A stretch of 64,000 bases of DNA from Sophora flavescens (Eukaryota > Streptophyta > Magnoliopsida > Fabales > Fabaceae). How positions within the stretch are numbered: position 1 is the first letter of the stretch; the number at the start of each line of letters is the position of its first letter. The translations under genes were made by a program, and so were the position numbers. The DNA lies in NCBI GenBank assembly GCA_030762895.1, contig CM061070.1, positions 75,441,804 to 75,505,803 of the forward strand, read 5' to 3'. The notes below the pieces were generated by a model. The model did no database searches. It saw nothing but the letters and a program-made list of their open reading frames with translations, and was not told the origin of the DNA. Below are positions 1 to 12,224 of this stretch, in pieces.

Positions 1-271
1 TAAGCTTTAGCAATACTTTCCCTTTTCCCGAGACCGCATCGGTTCGAGAATCACCGAGATAAACCAGTTCATCTCCATCCTCTACAGCAGTGTAAGAGGT
101 GAAGGCATCTTTGCTCATACAAATGTGTCTGGTAGCCCCAGAGTCTACCACCCATTTGTTCACAATGGTCACCATATTGACTTGAGAAATGACCGCAGCA
201 ATAATATCATCTCCTTCACCCTCAACCAAATTGGCCTTAGGCTTAGGAGGATTGTCGCCTCTCATTCTATG
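1..271 (-). pseudogene. Ty1-copia protease, partial at window edge
   Basis: Continues in frame from gag after the TGA at 272-274. It reads through a Pro/Lys linker into WVVDSGATRHIC, the aspartic protease active-site motif of copia elements (DSGA), and on to a YLGDSRTDAVSGKGKV-like segment that fits the protease flap region. Integrase and reverse transcriptase would lie left of base 1, outside the window. Apart from the TGA after the gag knuckle I see no stop in this stretch. Confidence 0.85.
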
Positions 272-1138
272 TCAGCATTGCGGTGCATGATGACCTGGCT
301 TACCACAAACATAGCACATGCCTTTCTTTTTGAAGTTGGGATTAGTTGCACGAGGGATATTAGAATTTCTATTACTATAATTGTGACCAGGTTTATTGTC
401 GTACCTTTTCTTCTGAGATTGATTCTGAATGATGTTTGCACGAGCAGCTAGTGCCTTTGCCCTTGCAGCCTGATACTCTTTCCTGTTGGTATCTTCAATT
501 ATTATATGAGTGATCAGTTCTGACAGAGAGAGTTGCTTGTGTTTGTGCTTCAGTTGTTGCTTGTAATCCTTCCATGAAGGAGGCAGCTTTTCGATCAAAA
601 GGCCAGCTCCAAACTCATCCTGTAGATTGATGTTTTCTGACTTCAAATCCTCCAAGAGCTTGTGGTATTCATTGATCTGAACTTTGATGTCCTTGTATTC
701 AGTCATTTCCCAATGGTAGTAATTTCCAATGACAAATTTTTGCTTTTCGGCATCTTCAGCAGTATACTTCAATATCATTGAGTCCCATATCTCCTTTGCA
801 CCCTTGTAGGAACAATAAACATCGAACAACTCATTAGACAATGTACTAATTATTGTGTGACGGCATACCTTATTATAATATGTCCATTCCTCAAGCTGTT
901 TGGAATTGGCCGATGATGGCTTGGCATCGGTTAGAGCAGACGCTACTCCATCCATGTCAAGGACAGTAGAGACACGCTCCTGCCACCTTCGAAAGTTCTG
1001 GCCACCAAAGACTTCGATTTTGGAAATGTCAGGAAATGGCTTTGCATAATTGATGGCCGGCGGCGACGGCGGTTGGACAATAGAAGCGCCATTGTTGCTT
1101 AGTGTTTGTTGCTCCTCGACGGTTACGTTGTCAGACAT
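272..1138 (-). pseudogene. Ty1-copia gag (UBN2-type) with zinc knuckle
   Basis: Nucleocapsid protein of a Ty1-copia LTR retrotransposon. The reading frame starts at the ATG complementary to 1136-1138 (MSDNVTVEEQQ); an ATG seven codons upstream in the same frame is less likely because it lies next to the TATA-like box. The protein has the copia gag layout: a KIEVFGGQNFRRWQERV motif near residue 40, a helical middle (WDSMILKYTAEDAEKQKF, then LLIEKLPPSWKDYK), a basic Asn/Gln-rich tail, and a CX2CX4HX4C knuckle (CYVCGKPGHHAPQC) at the end. The frame is ended by one TGA directly after the knuckle. The same frame then continues into protease, so this looks like a single nonsense change (CGA to TGA) rather than a true gag end. 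Family assignment is sure; activity is unlikely. Confidence 0.9.
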
Positions 1139-1740
1139 ACTAAACCCACAAATTAGCAAGATGCTTCAAGAAATCCTTCCCTCTGTGTTCTTTATAAAGT
1201 GCCCACAATAGGTATTAATTGGTTCTGTTTTTTCTTGCCAGTGACTCCAATTGCACAGCCACTGCCACGAACTAATAAGCACCGATTGAAGGACGAACAC
1301 GGGTTCTTCTAGTTGATCCCACACGAACAAATGCAAGGCTTCCTTGTTAAGTAACTTGATTTTAGGCTCCCTGACTTATTACCAATCAGTGAAGGCTTTA
1401 TGAAGAAATAATTAAAGCCTTTGACTTGCGCTGCTGCTACTTTGTTGACTCCCTGCGTCAGACGGTTTGCCAAACAGTGAAGGCTTTATGAAGAAATAAA
1501 ATATAAACCCTTGAGATTGTTATCCCAAACTTGTCTTCAATGTAGTACGAACACAGCAACCAGTCACGAGCATACGAACAAATCTCAATAACCTGAGGCA
1601 TGTGAAATCACACTGTCCTCAAGGGTTTATCCGCGTGGTGCGCAAACCCCCCAGGATACAACAGGCCCCTCCCGGTTAATTAAACCGAGGTAACAGAACA
1701 GTCAAGAAAAAATGATAAGCAGACAATGTAACCCAGGAAG
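1139..1740 (-). promoter_or_regulatory. Probable LTR/promoter DNA upstream of copia gag
   Basis: A TATA-like box (CTTTATAAAG, 1190-1199) lies about 50 bp upstream of the gag ATG. Further out (1590-1700) is a GC-rich stretch reading on the minus strand as GGAGGGGCCTGTTGTATCC, which looks like LTR sequence. I could not find a primer binding site of the usual TGGTATCAGAGC kind between the TATA box and the ATG, nor a clear LTR edge. So this is either an LTR in which the leader was lost, or a gag placed behind another promoter. Inference only. Confidence 0.35.
1382..1499. repeat. 30-bp direct repeat pair
   Basis: Bases 1382-1411 and 1470-1499 are the same 30-bp word with one mismatch (core AGTGAAGGCTTTATGAAG). 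The second copy is followed by a looser repeat of the next ~12 bases. This is probably a local duplication inside the presumed LTR. Confidence 0.85.
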
Positions 1741-1899
1741 AGAAGAATAGATGAAAAGGTATTAAAAGAAGAGAAGCAATAATTGTTTTATTTCGTCTGA
1801 TCTTAAAATTTTCTTCTATTTTGAAAACAAGCATACTTTTTTTTCTCTGACGCTGTACTACAAAGTTTTTAAAGAAGGAAAAAATTGCCGTTCAACTTC

Positions 1900-2690
1900 C
1901 ATATAATTGGATAAGGGTGACCCAAAAAATTAGGATCAGAACTGCTAATTAGCATACATTTTGGATCATATTTAAAACGTGAAAAAACAGTCATTTATTA
2001 GAATAGGTTGTTCCCCTTTTATAGGATCAAATTAAAACAAACAAAATATGTATGACCAAATAAAATATAAAATTATTTTCACAAAAATTAATTTGACTAA
2101 ATAATAAAATCCAACCAGATTTATTTTATACTTGTTGTGTGATAATTACACAACTAAAATAAAATATTAAACTTTGAAATATCTCTAAATATCCAACAAT
2201 GTTGGGGAGTTTTGAAGGAAATTGAGTAAAATGGTTAGTAATCGAGTGGAGTGGAGTGTAGCGGAGTGGAAAGGTAAGAGTGTCTCACTCCATTATTTGG
2301 AAGTTTGGAGGAAGATCCCAAACACCCCAATTTGGAGGGTATGGAAATTAGGGGTTTTGAATGGAGTGGAGTGGTTTATGTTAATATCATCAACCATCTC
2401 ACTCTATTAATGAAGGAACTCCTAGACAATGGGTTAATGAATTTTCTTAATTCCACTCTATTGCTAATCATCACACTCGATCCTCCCAAACATAGATCGT
2501 GTAGCCAATTTCGTGATTGAAAATGTTGGGATTAATTAGAAGTAAATGGATAGTATTAAACATCATAATTATGGAAATCCAACTAACGTTACACCCCATG
2601 TGATGAACCAAATGAGTTTTAGATCCATGCATATCTATCTTGTCGAGGACTTGTGGCATACATCGTTTGGTATGGTATCAATCTGATCTT
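1900..2690. other. Intergenic, AT-rich, with a low-complexity MITE-like patch
   Basis: No gene is supported. From about 2197 to 2480 there is a GGAGTGGAGTG-rich, TTGGAGG-rich patch resembling small plant MITE-like repeats. I found no inverted ends or target-site duplication by eye. Short open frames here have no recognisable domain. Confidence 0.5.
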
Positions 2691-2724
2691 CTGAGCAAAT
2701 ATAACACACAAGTTTGCGGATGAG

Positions 2725-5180
2725 ATGAGAGGGAGAGGGAGAGTGAGCAGAGAGAGGGAAGTTTCCAACTACAGGAAATTTGATAGAGCTGGGATAGGAG
2801 TCACGTACAGAGTTCCAGAATACCTCAAAGCCACAACGTCTTTCTTCTTCACGAATTTCCCAGAGGAGTATGGGGAGGAAGCTTTATGGAAGGTTTTTGG
2901 GAAACGGAGTAATGTAAAAGAGGTGTTCATTCCCCCGAAGAGAGACATAAATGGACAAAGATTTGGTTTTCTGAGGATAAAGGATGTTGCTAATACTAAC
3001 AAGATGGTTGCAAACTTAAGCTCTATATGGTTTGGAAAGCGAAGATTGAGAGCTAACATCCCGAGATTCCAACATCATCAACCTGCAAACAACAACGTAA
3101 AAAGAACCTTTAATGCTCATTTCAACAGTACGAGGAACGGTTTCTCTTTTGCTGCAGCACAAAAGAAGGTTACAGAAAGGACAAAGAAGGCTTTTTCGGT
3201 GGAGGCAAATTTAATAAAGGCCCTCACAAAGTTATTGCAAAACAAGACAAAGAATGGTCTGGGTTATCATTTATGGTTGACAAGGCAAATTATAAGTGGT
3301 TGGAGCATAGTTTTGTTGGTGAAACATATGACCTTCAAGATGTTCTTTCTATCCAGGAGATGATGGACAGTGAGGGGATTTTCCCGATCAGGTTCATCCC
3401 CTTGGGTGGAAAACCGGTGCTTCTGACTGCTGCTATAGATGTGGATATAAGGGCCTTGCTAGAAGATGAAGTTGGGTACATTGCAAAATGCTTCGCGGAG
3501 GTCAGGTCATGGAATGCAAACACGGTATCCAGGGAAAGGTTTTTGTGGCTAAAAATGCAAGGTATTCCAACACACGCGTGGGAGGAAGTTTGCTTTAGGA
3601 CTCTGGTGAACCTTGTTAGTACTTTCATCAAGATGGACGAGGCAACAGTAAAGAAAACAAGGCTTGATACAGCCAGGATTCTAATATCTGCATCTTCCTC
3701 GGGGACAATTATCAGAAATGTGAAGGTGAAGATAGGTGACAACATATATAACATTAGGATGTAGGAAGATCTAGGTGGAGAAGCTTTTGATGTGGAAAGA
3801 ATGAAAGATCTATACAGGGTGGCGAACAGATGCTAATCAGAGGAGAGTGTTGGTGCCAGCTTCGTGGACTCTTGGACCTCAGAGACGCCGGAGATGGGTT
3901 CCAAGAGGGCGGTTTGGGAGGAGCATACACAGAACGGAGGTGACGTGGATATTTCAAAATCTAATAGGTCATTGTCAGAAAATAGAGGCGTCTACGAAGT
4001 CAGTTCACCAGAGAAAAGAGCCAAAAGTGAAGTCTACGAAAATATGGGAAAATGCAACAGGTCCAAATCCGGGTTAGAGAATGGAAATAGTAAGCTGAAC
4101 GAGGGACAACTTAAGAGAGCAAGTTCCTGTCCAGATCTAGGTGGAAGAGATAAAGTGGGCCGTGAGGTTGGGCTTTATGTCTCTGCTAAAGGTTGCCTTG
4201 AAGTTCCTGTCCAGTCACAACAAGACGGGATCCATGATGGTTTGGACCCAAGTCCTACGGCCCAAATTATAGTTAGTCATATGCCTAATGATACAGAGGT
4301 GGACAAGGGTCTTGGGCCAGTAGCATGATTCCAAAACTTAAGCCCAATGAAAAGAAGGAAGAGGGGAGCGCAAGAAGTTAGTGTTGCCTATTGCTTCCAG
4401 AAAATACTAAAAGATATTGGGGGTAGAGATCTACAACAGGGTGAAAAAGAGGGCGACAAAGTAACTGTGAGGAAAAGGCGAAAGAAAAAAGCGAGGGGGA
4501 TAAGATGGACAAAGGCAAAGGCGGGTAGGAAATATGCTGAAGAGGCTTTGTGGAAGACAATTAGAGAGTATAGTAATCCCAGTGGTAACTTGACTACCGT
4601 TAACGAAGAATTGAGTTGGGAGGCTCAGGAAGGCAGGGCTGTTTTGGAATAAGGGTCACATGGACGGTTCGCCGCGGGAAGGAAACAAACTCTAAAACAG
4701 ACTCGATCAGGATCATCCAAGTTACAAGGTAGGAACCAGGTGACAAATATAAGCCTCGGTTTGCAGGCTGTTTTGGACGAGGGAGGAAGTGGAGAATTGA
4801 TGGGCTCACCATGTGGGAGTGCTAGGCATTTTAGCCACCAGAGTCCAACTGTGATTATAAGGAAAACTGCAAGTGTGGGATGTACGAGTAATCAGGGAAG
4901 TGCAAATAACTCAATTCGAATCATAACTGAGATTCATCAGGGGGAAACTGATCCTGATTCTGATATAAGAAATTGCAATTCAAGATTGCTTGGTCACTCT
5001 GCCGACAGAGTAGCTGAGAAAGTGTGGGAAATTGGGAGGTCTTTGGGGGTCAATGACAGAGGAAATCAGAGATCCATCATTGAAAAATTGGAGGAAATGG
5101 AGTTGCGTGATAGATCAGCTGCAGGCAATGTGGTATTTGTAGAGGCCACGCATGGGGATGAATCTGGTTTTAAAAGATAA
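2725..5180 (+). pseudogene. LINE copy A ORF1 (RRM RNA-binding protein)
   Basis: The start ATG at 2725 opens an Arg-rich N-terminus. An RRM follows: SFFFTNFPEEYGEEALWKVF as RNP2 and strand/helix 1, then RFGFLRIKD as RNP1. A frameshift near 3250-3290 moves the frame, which continues as a DUF4283-like region (ILISASSSGTIIRNVKVKIG). One frame can then be followed to 5180 with in-frame stops, for example after NIRM at 3763 and near 4326 and 4650. A Lys/Arg-rich stretch lies near 4480, and the C-terminus contains AEKVWEIGRSLGVNDRG and EEMELRDR, typical of ORF1 tails in this group. It probably bound element RNA. Not functional as it stands. Confidence 0.8.
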
Positions 5181-7284
5181 TAAGGTCTATGAGCATCAGG
5201 GGGTTAGGGGGAGGATCAAGAAGAAAAAGATAAAGAGCTTGATCAACTCCAACAAGCTGGATTTTCTCGCAATACAGGAGACTAAGATGGAAAATGTAGA
5301 GGATGGATTATGCGAATATCTATGGGGTGAGGATTCCTGTGACTGGATCTTCAACCCATCAGTAGGAATTTCAGGGGGAATGTTGAGTCTTTGGAACAAG
5401 GGCAGATTCAAGATGCTCTATACATTTCAAGGTGGTGGTTTCTGTGGAGTTTGTGGGGAATGGGGTCCGCAGAAAATTAAATCCTTCCTAGTAAATATAT
5501 ACTCTTCTTGCAGCTTAATTAAGAAGAGAAAGCTTTGGGATGATCTAAGGATGCCAAAAGCTGGTTTTGTTAAAGGAGCATGGTGCTTGATGGGTAATTT
5601 CAATTCGGTAAAGAATGAGGGGGAAAGAAAGAGGGTTGGGAGTCAAGTCAACAGGTCAGAAATTAGAGGTTTTGCCCGGTTTATAGAAGACATGGAGCTT
5701 ATTGACTTACCCGTATTGGGTAGGAGTTTCATGTGGTATAAGGTGGACGGCTCGGCTATGAGTAGATTGGACTGCTTCTTAGTCTCTGAAGAGTGGACTG
5801 TAGTTTGGTGCAATTCGATTCAATGGATTTTGGAGAGAGATTTCTCAGACCACTGCCCAATTATTTAAAAGACAACATCCTCTAATTGGGGTCTTAAACC
5901 CTTCCGATTCAACAATTTTTGGCTTCAACACAAGGGCTTTGAAGATATGATCAAGAGGATGTGGGAAGGAATTGAAGTAGAGGGGTGGGATGCCTATGTT
6001 TTGAAGGGAAACTTCAAATTTCTTAAGGTGCATCTGGTCAAATGGAACAAGGAAGTGTTTGGGCACCTGGACATGAAAATCTCTACTCTGAAGGATGAGG
6101 TGCAGCTATTGGATCTGAAATGTGAAGCTGCGGGTTTGGTGGAAGATGAAGTGCAAAATAGAAAATCTCTACTTTCAGAGCTCTGGAAAAGATGGTCATG
6201 AGAGAAAGTCTGTTGGCTTAAAAGTGTAGATCAAAATGGTTTAAGGAGGGTGATGAAAAATCCAGCTTCTTTCATGCGTGCCTAAAAGTTAGAAGAAGGA
6301 TCAACCATATTCAGGCCCTAAAAAATAATGCAGGGTAGTTGATTGAAATGGATGAAATCAAGCATGAGATACACTCTCATTTTTTAAGTCAATTTTCCAG
6401 TAATAGATGGGAGAGACCCCTCCTAGATGGGATAGCATTTCATCAGATTAATGATAGGGACAACATCAGTTTGGTGGAGCAGTTTTCGGAGGCGGAAAGA
6501 GCCCGGGGGATAAGAGCCCGGGGCCAGATGGATTCAACTTCACCTTTTTAAAGAAGTTCTAGGAGTGCATCAAATCTGAGTTATGTAGTTTTGTCAACGA
6601 TTTTCACGCAAATTCCAAGCTTCCAAAGGCTATCCTTGGGTTTTTCATACTCTTGATACGGAAAACGGAAAATGCACAATCAATCAAGGAGTATAGGCCT
6701 ATCTCTTTGGTTGGTTTCTTGTATAAAATCCTAGCAAAACTACTGGTAAAGAGGTTCAAAAAGGTGTTGCCAAAGGTGATCTCTAAGTCTCAATCGGTTT
6801 TCCTGGAAAATAGACAAATCCTAGATGGTGTGGTGGTCATGAATGAGCTGGTGGACTATGCAAAAAGGAAGAGGAAAAATTGCACGGTGTGTAAAATTGA
6901 TTTCGAAAGAGCTTATGACTCGGTTGATTGGTCATTCTTAGACTACATGCTCCGTAGATTGGGTTTTGGGGTGAAATGGAGCGGTTAGATCAAAACTTGT
7001 ATCTCTAGCTCGACTTCGATTCTAGTGAATGGTAGTCCGACAGATGAATTCTCTTTGCAGAGAGGATTAAAGCAAGGGGATCCACTAGCTCCGTTCCTAT
7101 TCCTGGTCGTGGCAGAAGGGTTAAGTGGCCTAGTTTCTAAAGCAGTGATGGAAAGACAATTTAAAGGGTTTGCATTTGGAGAGGAGGAGATGGTCATTTC
7201 TCACTTGCAATATATGGATGACTCTTTGATTGTTGGAGAGGCTACTGAGCATAATGTGTGGGTACTAAAGACTATTCTAAGGGA
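5152..7284 (+). pseudogene. LINE copy A ORF2 (endonuclease + reverse transcriptase)
   Basis: Overlaps the end of ORF1 by about 30 bp in another frame. The endonuclease covers 5200-5868, with AIQETKM, NIYSSCSL, MSRLDCFLVSEEW and FSDHCPI. The normally conserved GDFN is read as GNFN, so a key Asp is changed. After several stops the reverse transcriptase runs 6653-7284: KEYRPISLVGFLYKILAKLL, FERAYDSVDW, LQRGLKQGDPLAPFLF and the active-site box QYMDDSLIVGEA. A TAG at 6986-6988 splits the domain. The maturase-like and RNase H end is absent because the element is cut by copy B. Confidence 0.88.
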
Positions 7285-7773
7285 AAACAAGATATGGATG
7301 GTAATATTGGGGAGAGTGTTGCTACTTTTCATGCCTCCCAACCTGTTGTGGATCAAAATGTATGTGCTCATGCAGACCCTTACAACTTTGAAAATATTGA
7401 CCATGGTCCTAACGCTATCCAAGACTTGAGCACCGTAACAGCTTTTAATCAACATGTCCTGCCCAGGACAGGTATGACATTAAATAATGCTTTAAATGAT
7501 TCAGTAAATGGTAATTAGTAAACTCCTGCAAACAGGAATTCCAATCCCAATGTAGTTCATGATATGAGAATTGTGGGAAGGCTTTGGGCAGATGAAATAG
7601 ATGAGGAAATTGAAGCAGAATCTGCAACCAATGCCAATTCTTCTCAGGATTTTTCTGCCTCTAAGGAAGCCACTAGTTCTAATACCAAGGGCCCTGATTT
7701 TGGTTTTGTTAAAGTCCTCTCGAAATCCCAAAAGAAGAAATTGAAAAAGAGGAATAATCAGAAAAAACAGTAG
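7285..7773 (+). pseudogene. LINE copy B ORF1, C-terminal part
   Basis: Two adjacent open stretches. The first (to 7518) has no known domain. The second (7564-7773) contains GRLWADEIDEEIEAE and ends in a Lys-rich tail KSQKKKLKKRNNQKK, a common C-terminus for ORF1/gag-like proteins just before the endonuclease ORF in plant LINEs. Stops separate them. Partial and inactive. Confidence 0.6.
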
Positions 7774-7820
7774 CCTGTTTTAAGATCCCAAGCAAAGGCC
7801 GGTCCCAGGAATTTTACTTA

Positions 7821-9846
7821 ATGAAGTCTCTCTTTTGGAACATTAGAGGGATTGGTAACCCGGATTCAAGGGTTGTTTTACAAAAATTGTGTGACACTCA
7901 TCATCCTGATTTCCTTTTTATAGTCGAGCCTTGGATTCCCATTCATCAAGTTCCAGAGTCTTTTTGGAGAAGCCTTAATTTAAAAGCTTTCTCTGTCAAT
8001 AATAGAGGCTCTCAATTACCTAACCTATGGGGTTTCTGCAGCTTATATTCCAACCCCACTGTCATTTCAACCTCTAATCAACACATCTCATTCTCCTTTG
8101 TTTGTGATGGCATGACTTTGTTCTCTTCAGCACTCTATGCCAGCACTTCATAAAAAGTTAGAAGATCTCTTTCGTCTGATCTTTGCATTTTACAATCTAA
8201 TCACCTTGGTCCTTGGAGTCTCATTGGAGACTTTAATGCTATTACTGGCTCAAATGAGATGAGGGGCTCTGGTCTGCCTCTTCAAATATCTTGTGAAGAG
8301 TTTAAGCTTTGGTCTTAGAGTTGTAGTTTGATCCATTTGCCTACTAGAGGTGCTGAATTCACCTGGAGTAATGGTAGAAGAGGTAGGCATCATACAGAGA
8401 AGAGGCTTGACAGATCTCTTTGTAATGATAGCAGGCTAGACTTTTGGCACTCCACTGCTTGTTGTACTTTGATCAGAAGCAAGTCTGATCATTACCCCCT
8501 GCTCCTGGTTTTCAAACAGAATGCTAAGTCCTATCCTTCTTCCTTCAAATTTCAGAAGTTGTGGATCTCCCATCCAAACTGCAAGAGACTACTAGCTTAG
8601 GCTTGGAATAAGCCAGTGCAAGGATGTCCTATGCAAATTCTGTCACAGAAATTAAAAACAGTAAAAGGAGATTTATAAATATGGAACAAGTCAGTCTTTG
8701 GGGATGTTAATCTTAGAGTTGATAAGTGTGTTGAAGCCTTGGATACAATTCAGATGCAGTTAGCTTCAGATGGTTACTCGGATGATTTGCACAACAAGGA
8801 AACGGCTGCCCAACTTGAGCTGCAGCAAGTGCTGAACTGTCAAGAGCAATTTTGGAAAGATAAATCAAGGCTGAATTGGCATCTTTATAGGGATAGAAAC
8901 ACTAGCTTTTTTCACAAAGTCACCAAGATGAGACACGCCTCTAGATCTATGTCAGTCCTCAAACATGGAGATGTTCTTATTGATGATGCTAATGCAATAT
9001 ATGATCATGTCATTGAGTACTTTACTGGTTTATATGCAACAAATAATGACTGCTCTCCGAATAATCTCATTGAACAGGTTGTTCCTTCAATTGTTTCAAA
9101 TGAAGATAATGATCTTCTAACTGCTATGCCTTCTCATGATGAGATTAAATCTGCTGTATATGCAATGAATGGGGAAAGGGCTCCTAGCCCTGATGGCTTT
9201 GGGGGTTGCTTCTACCATGCTTTCTGGGATATTGTTGGGAAGGATGTCTGCAATTCTGTTTATCAGTCCTTTTCTCGAGGTTGGCTATTTCCTAATATGA
9301 ATTCTAATTTAGTGGTTTTGATTCCTAAACACAATGGTGCTGATAGAAATGAGGAGTTTAGACCTATTTCTTTGGCCAATTTTCAGTTCAAGATTATTAC
9401 CAAAGGTCTAGCTGACAGATTGATAATCATGCTCCTAAGATCATCTCTAAAAACCAAAGAGGTTTCATAAAGGGTAGGCAGATTTCCGAATGTACTTGCA
9501 TTGCTTCAGAGGTTGTGAACCTTCTTGACTACAAGACTTTTGGTGGTAACCTTGCTTTTAAATTTGATATTAGAAAGGTTTTTGACACCATTGATTGGGA
9601 TTTCCTACTTAATGTTCTCCAGGCTTTTGGTTTTAAGCCCAAATTTTGCAATTGGGTAAAGATTATCCTCAATTCAACAAAACTATCCTTCTATATTAAT
9701 GGTAAGTCTGTTGGTTTATTCTCTTGCAAGCGAGGGGTTAGACAAGGTGACCCTCTCTCACCTCTTCTATTTTGCATTGCTGAAGATATCCTCAGTAGGG
9801 GTATTTCTCATTTGGTTCAAAATGGTCTTCTATTTCCCATGGCTGG
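7821..9846 (+). pseudogene. LINE copy B ORF2 (endonuclease + partial reverse transcriptase)
   Basis: The ATG at 7821 opens the endonuclease with MKSLFWNIRGIGNPDSR. The catalytic LIGDFNAI (about 8222) and SDHYPL (about 8487) motifs are intact, but stops interrupt it near 8152, 8318 and 8598. The linker and reverse transcriptase continue at 8739-9470: WKDKSRLNWHLYRDRNTSFFH, then VVLIPKHNGADRNEEFRPIS. A frameshift near 9450 is followed by GFIKGRQISE, FDIRKVFDTIDWDFL and GVRQGDPLSPLLF. The gypsy LTR removes everything from the active-site YADD box onward. Confidence 0.87.
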
Positions 9847-10939
9847 TGTAACATCCATAATTTTATGTTTTGTTTAGTGTAAGAGGATTAGGTTTAAGTC
9901 TTGGATTAAATAGTTAAGATGTTGTTTGAGGTCTAGGAACCTTTGCATGGAAAGTACGAAGTCATCTCAAGTGAGTTTGAACGTGAAAACAACTTAGGGT
10001 TTTCCCTGATTATCGTCTTTAAGATGTATGAGTGTGAAACAAGAAATTTGGAGTTAGGGTTGAGATTAGGCATTTTTATGGTTTGAGGTTGTTTATTAGG
10101 TCTAGATTAGCCTATATCTCAAATTTGAGGTCAATCGGACTTCAAATGAGCTCTGATCGCGAAGAAATGCGCGAGGTCAACGTTGCTGACTAGAGGCCAT
10201 GCTAAGCGTAGGAGAGTTGACGCTAAGGGTGGGGGTGTGGTGCCATGCACGAGGACACATGGCGGGTGACGTGGCACGCATGAAAGCACGCTGGTGGACA
10301 CTCCCACGCTGAGGGTAGGTAAACTCGCGTTGAGCGTGAGCGCCAGGAATTTGAAAAAAAATAAGAAAGTCCGACAGGTAACTTAAGTTACCTCAGATGA
10401 AAAATAGAAGCAGCGGAAGACAGAAAGTTTAGAAAACGGAAAGGGTGAGTTTAGAGAAAGAGGGAGAGAAAAACCTAGAGAGAGAAATCTTCTAGATGAG
10501 AGTTAGAGCGATTCGATCGTCCTGTTGCAATTCCGAGTACGTGGTTGCGTTCATGGCGACGATATCTTTGCTTTCCTCTTCTTTCTTTTCTTTTAAAAGT
10601 GAAGGTGAATTTTTGGAGGCTGGGAGGCCTCAATTTTGCACAGGGCAGAACTAAGAGGGTTCGAGGACGATTCGTTTCATTACATTTCGGGTATCGTACG
10701 ACTTGTCAGGTGGGGGAAAGAAACTATTCAACGTCGAAAACGATGCGGTTACATTTAATTAGATAATGGCGTAGGGCGACCCAAATCCTACAGGAGAATG
10801 AGTAACGGACAATGTCTATACCACATTGGGGACTACTCGGTGGTACCGATGATGATATAGAAATTGTGCGTTTATCGTCGTTACGCTATTATGACATCAT
10901 GAGTGTTGTAATTAATTTTGAAAGTCTTTATACTTATAC

Positions 10940-11005
<66 letters not shown>

Positions 11006-12219
11006 TTTGGTATTTATTATTTGGAAATGCTATTATGACATGATGATATATGATGATGATTTTGGATAACATGATGATGATTGTGATGATATGATGAGTG
11101 TTATGATTGCGCTTAGAGGTTGGGTAAGTTACAAGTTATGTGGAGACATGAGGATGTATTGGGGATTGCATATGATATGTGATAGTAGTGCCTAACCGAG
11201 ATGATTTGTGAAATATAATGATAAGGTTGATGAGATGAAATTATTTTATTCTGAAATTATTTATGAGGATATGATGAGCGGTTAGGACACTAGGGGGAGG
11301 ACCTGAAACTTGGTCTGTGATATGGTGGACCTGAAACATGGTAGTATGGGGTCTATGCCTCGGAAGGAGAATTCCCGGGGATAGGCTAACGACGGACCGC
11401 CCAGAGATGATTTCATTTTAGTCGCAGCTATAGTTCATGCGTTGCATAAGCACTCTGACCGGGGTTCAGAGGTTTGCACCGGATTGTGTAGCTATAGTGC
11501 CATTGCTTTACGTGGACACCCTCCATCCGCGGACGAGGGTGTGCGCCGGGGACTCTAGGACGTGTCGATTATATTGTTTTAATATCCGGATATGGACGAT
11601 ACCTGATGAGATTATCCATGCATCATTTGCATTGCATTATGATGGAGGGTAGAGGAAAGATCCTAGATGTGGATTGAGGATGATTGTGTTATATATATAT
11701 ATATACATACCCCTACTTTGGAGACGTATGTTTAGTGTGCCGTTATTTAATTAAATGTGGCTAAACCCTTTCCACGTTTGATGTTATATGGTTTCTTATC
11801 CTTGTCTTCTCTATATTACATATGTTTTTTTTATGGGTGATCGTGATGAGAAGATCCTACGGGGGAGCCAGCTATGGAGGAGCTTGATGGGACCTCGTAT
11901 GAGCCAGACGTTGGAGGAAGAGCAGTGGATCCTCATAGTTGAGTACAGAGTCTATGGCTAGTGCGTCTTGTCTCTTTAGGATGTTGTTTTTATTTTCTGT
12001 TTCATTATCAGTTTGTACATTTTGGGATCCGACTGATGGGATTCCCTCTACTATACTGTATCAGGTCTTGAGGTGTATATGTTATCTATGTATGAATATA
12101 TGTTGTGTATATTTGAAGTTTTTACTTTTTCCGCTGTATTAATATATCAGCTTAACGATAATAACGAAATTAGGTCTTAATATTTTTGGTTTTCTTTAAT
12201 GGGACATCGGGGTGTCTCA
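9847..12219 (+). repeat. 5' LTR of the gypsy element
   Basis: Starts TGTAACATCC and ends GTGTCTCA just before the primer site, giving about 2.37 kb. It matches 17004-19010 along its length with many substitutions and indels. It carries a long ATT microsatellite at about 10939-11002 that is much shorter in the 3' copy. GC-rich 'GCTGAGCGTGGG'-like words at 10200-10340 recur in both LTRs. Confidence 0.93.
10939..11002. repeat. (ATT)n microsatellite in the 5' LTR
   Basis: About 20 uninterrupted ATT units. The matching place in the 3' LTR (about 18171-18190) has only a handful, so it expanded or contracted after insertion. Confidence 0.95.
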
Positions 12220-12224
12220 TGTGG

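Larger units (their letters stand above)
2690..7284 (+). mobile_element. L1-type LINE, degraded, copy A
   Basis: Non-LTR retrotransposon with an RRM-containing ORF1 followed by an ORF2 with an AP-type endonuclease and reverse transcriptase, the order of plant L1 elements. It stops within the reverse transcriptase shortly after the active-site box, where sequence of a second LINE (copy B) begins at about 7285. The zinc-knuckle and RNase H end and poly(A) tail are therefore missing. The left edge is placed just before the ORF1 ATG and is approximate. Frameshifts and stops run throughout. Confidence 0.85.
7285..9846 (+). mobile_element. L1-type LINE, degraded, copy B (3' end lost to gypsy insertion)
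   Basis: Second LINE of a different subfamily, directly abutting copy A. It begins inside the acidic/Lys-rich end of its ORF1, so it is 5' truncated, then has endonuclease and most of the reverse transcriptase. It ends abruptly at 9846, where the Ty3-gypsy 5' LTR starts with TGTAACATCC. The rest of the reverse transcriptase is not found after the gypsy 3' LTR, which itself is truncated at 19010. Confidence 0.83.

Noticed and set aside
125..451. Open frame of 108 codons on the + strand
   Set aside because: Lies antisense over the copia gag/protease frame, which has strong motifs; a shadow.
2222..2520. Two overlapping open frames in a GGAGTGG-rich patch
   Set aside because: Low-complexity composition, no domain, next to MITE-like repeats.
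10812..11072. Open frames with long Tyr or Ile runs
   Set aside because: Translation of the ATT microsatellite in the LTR.
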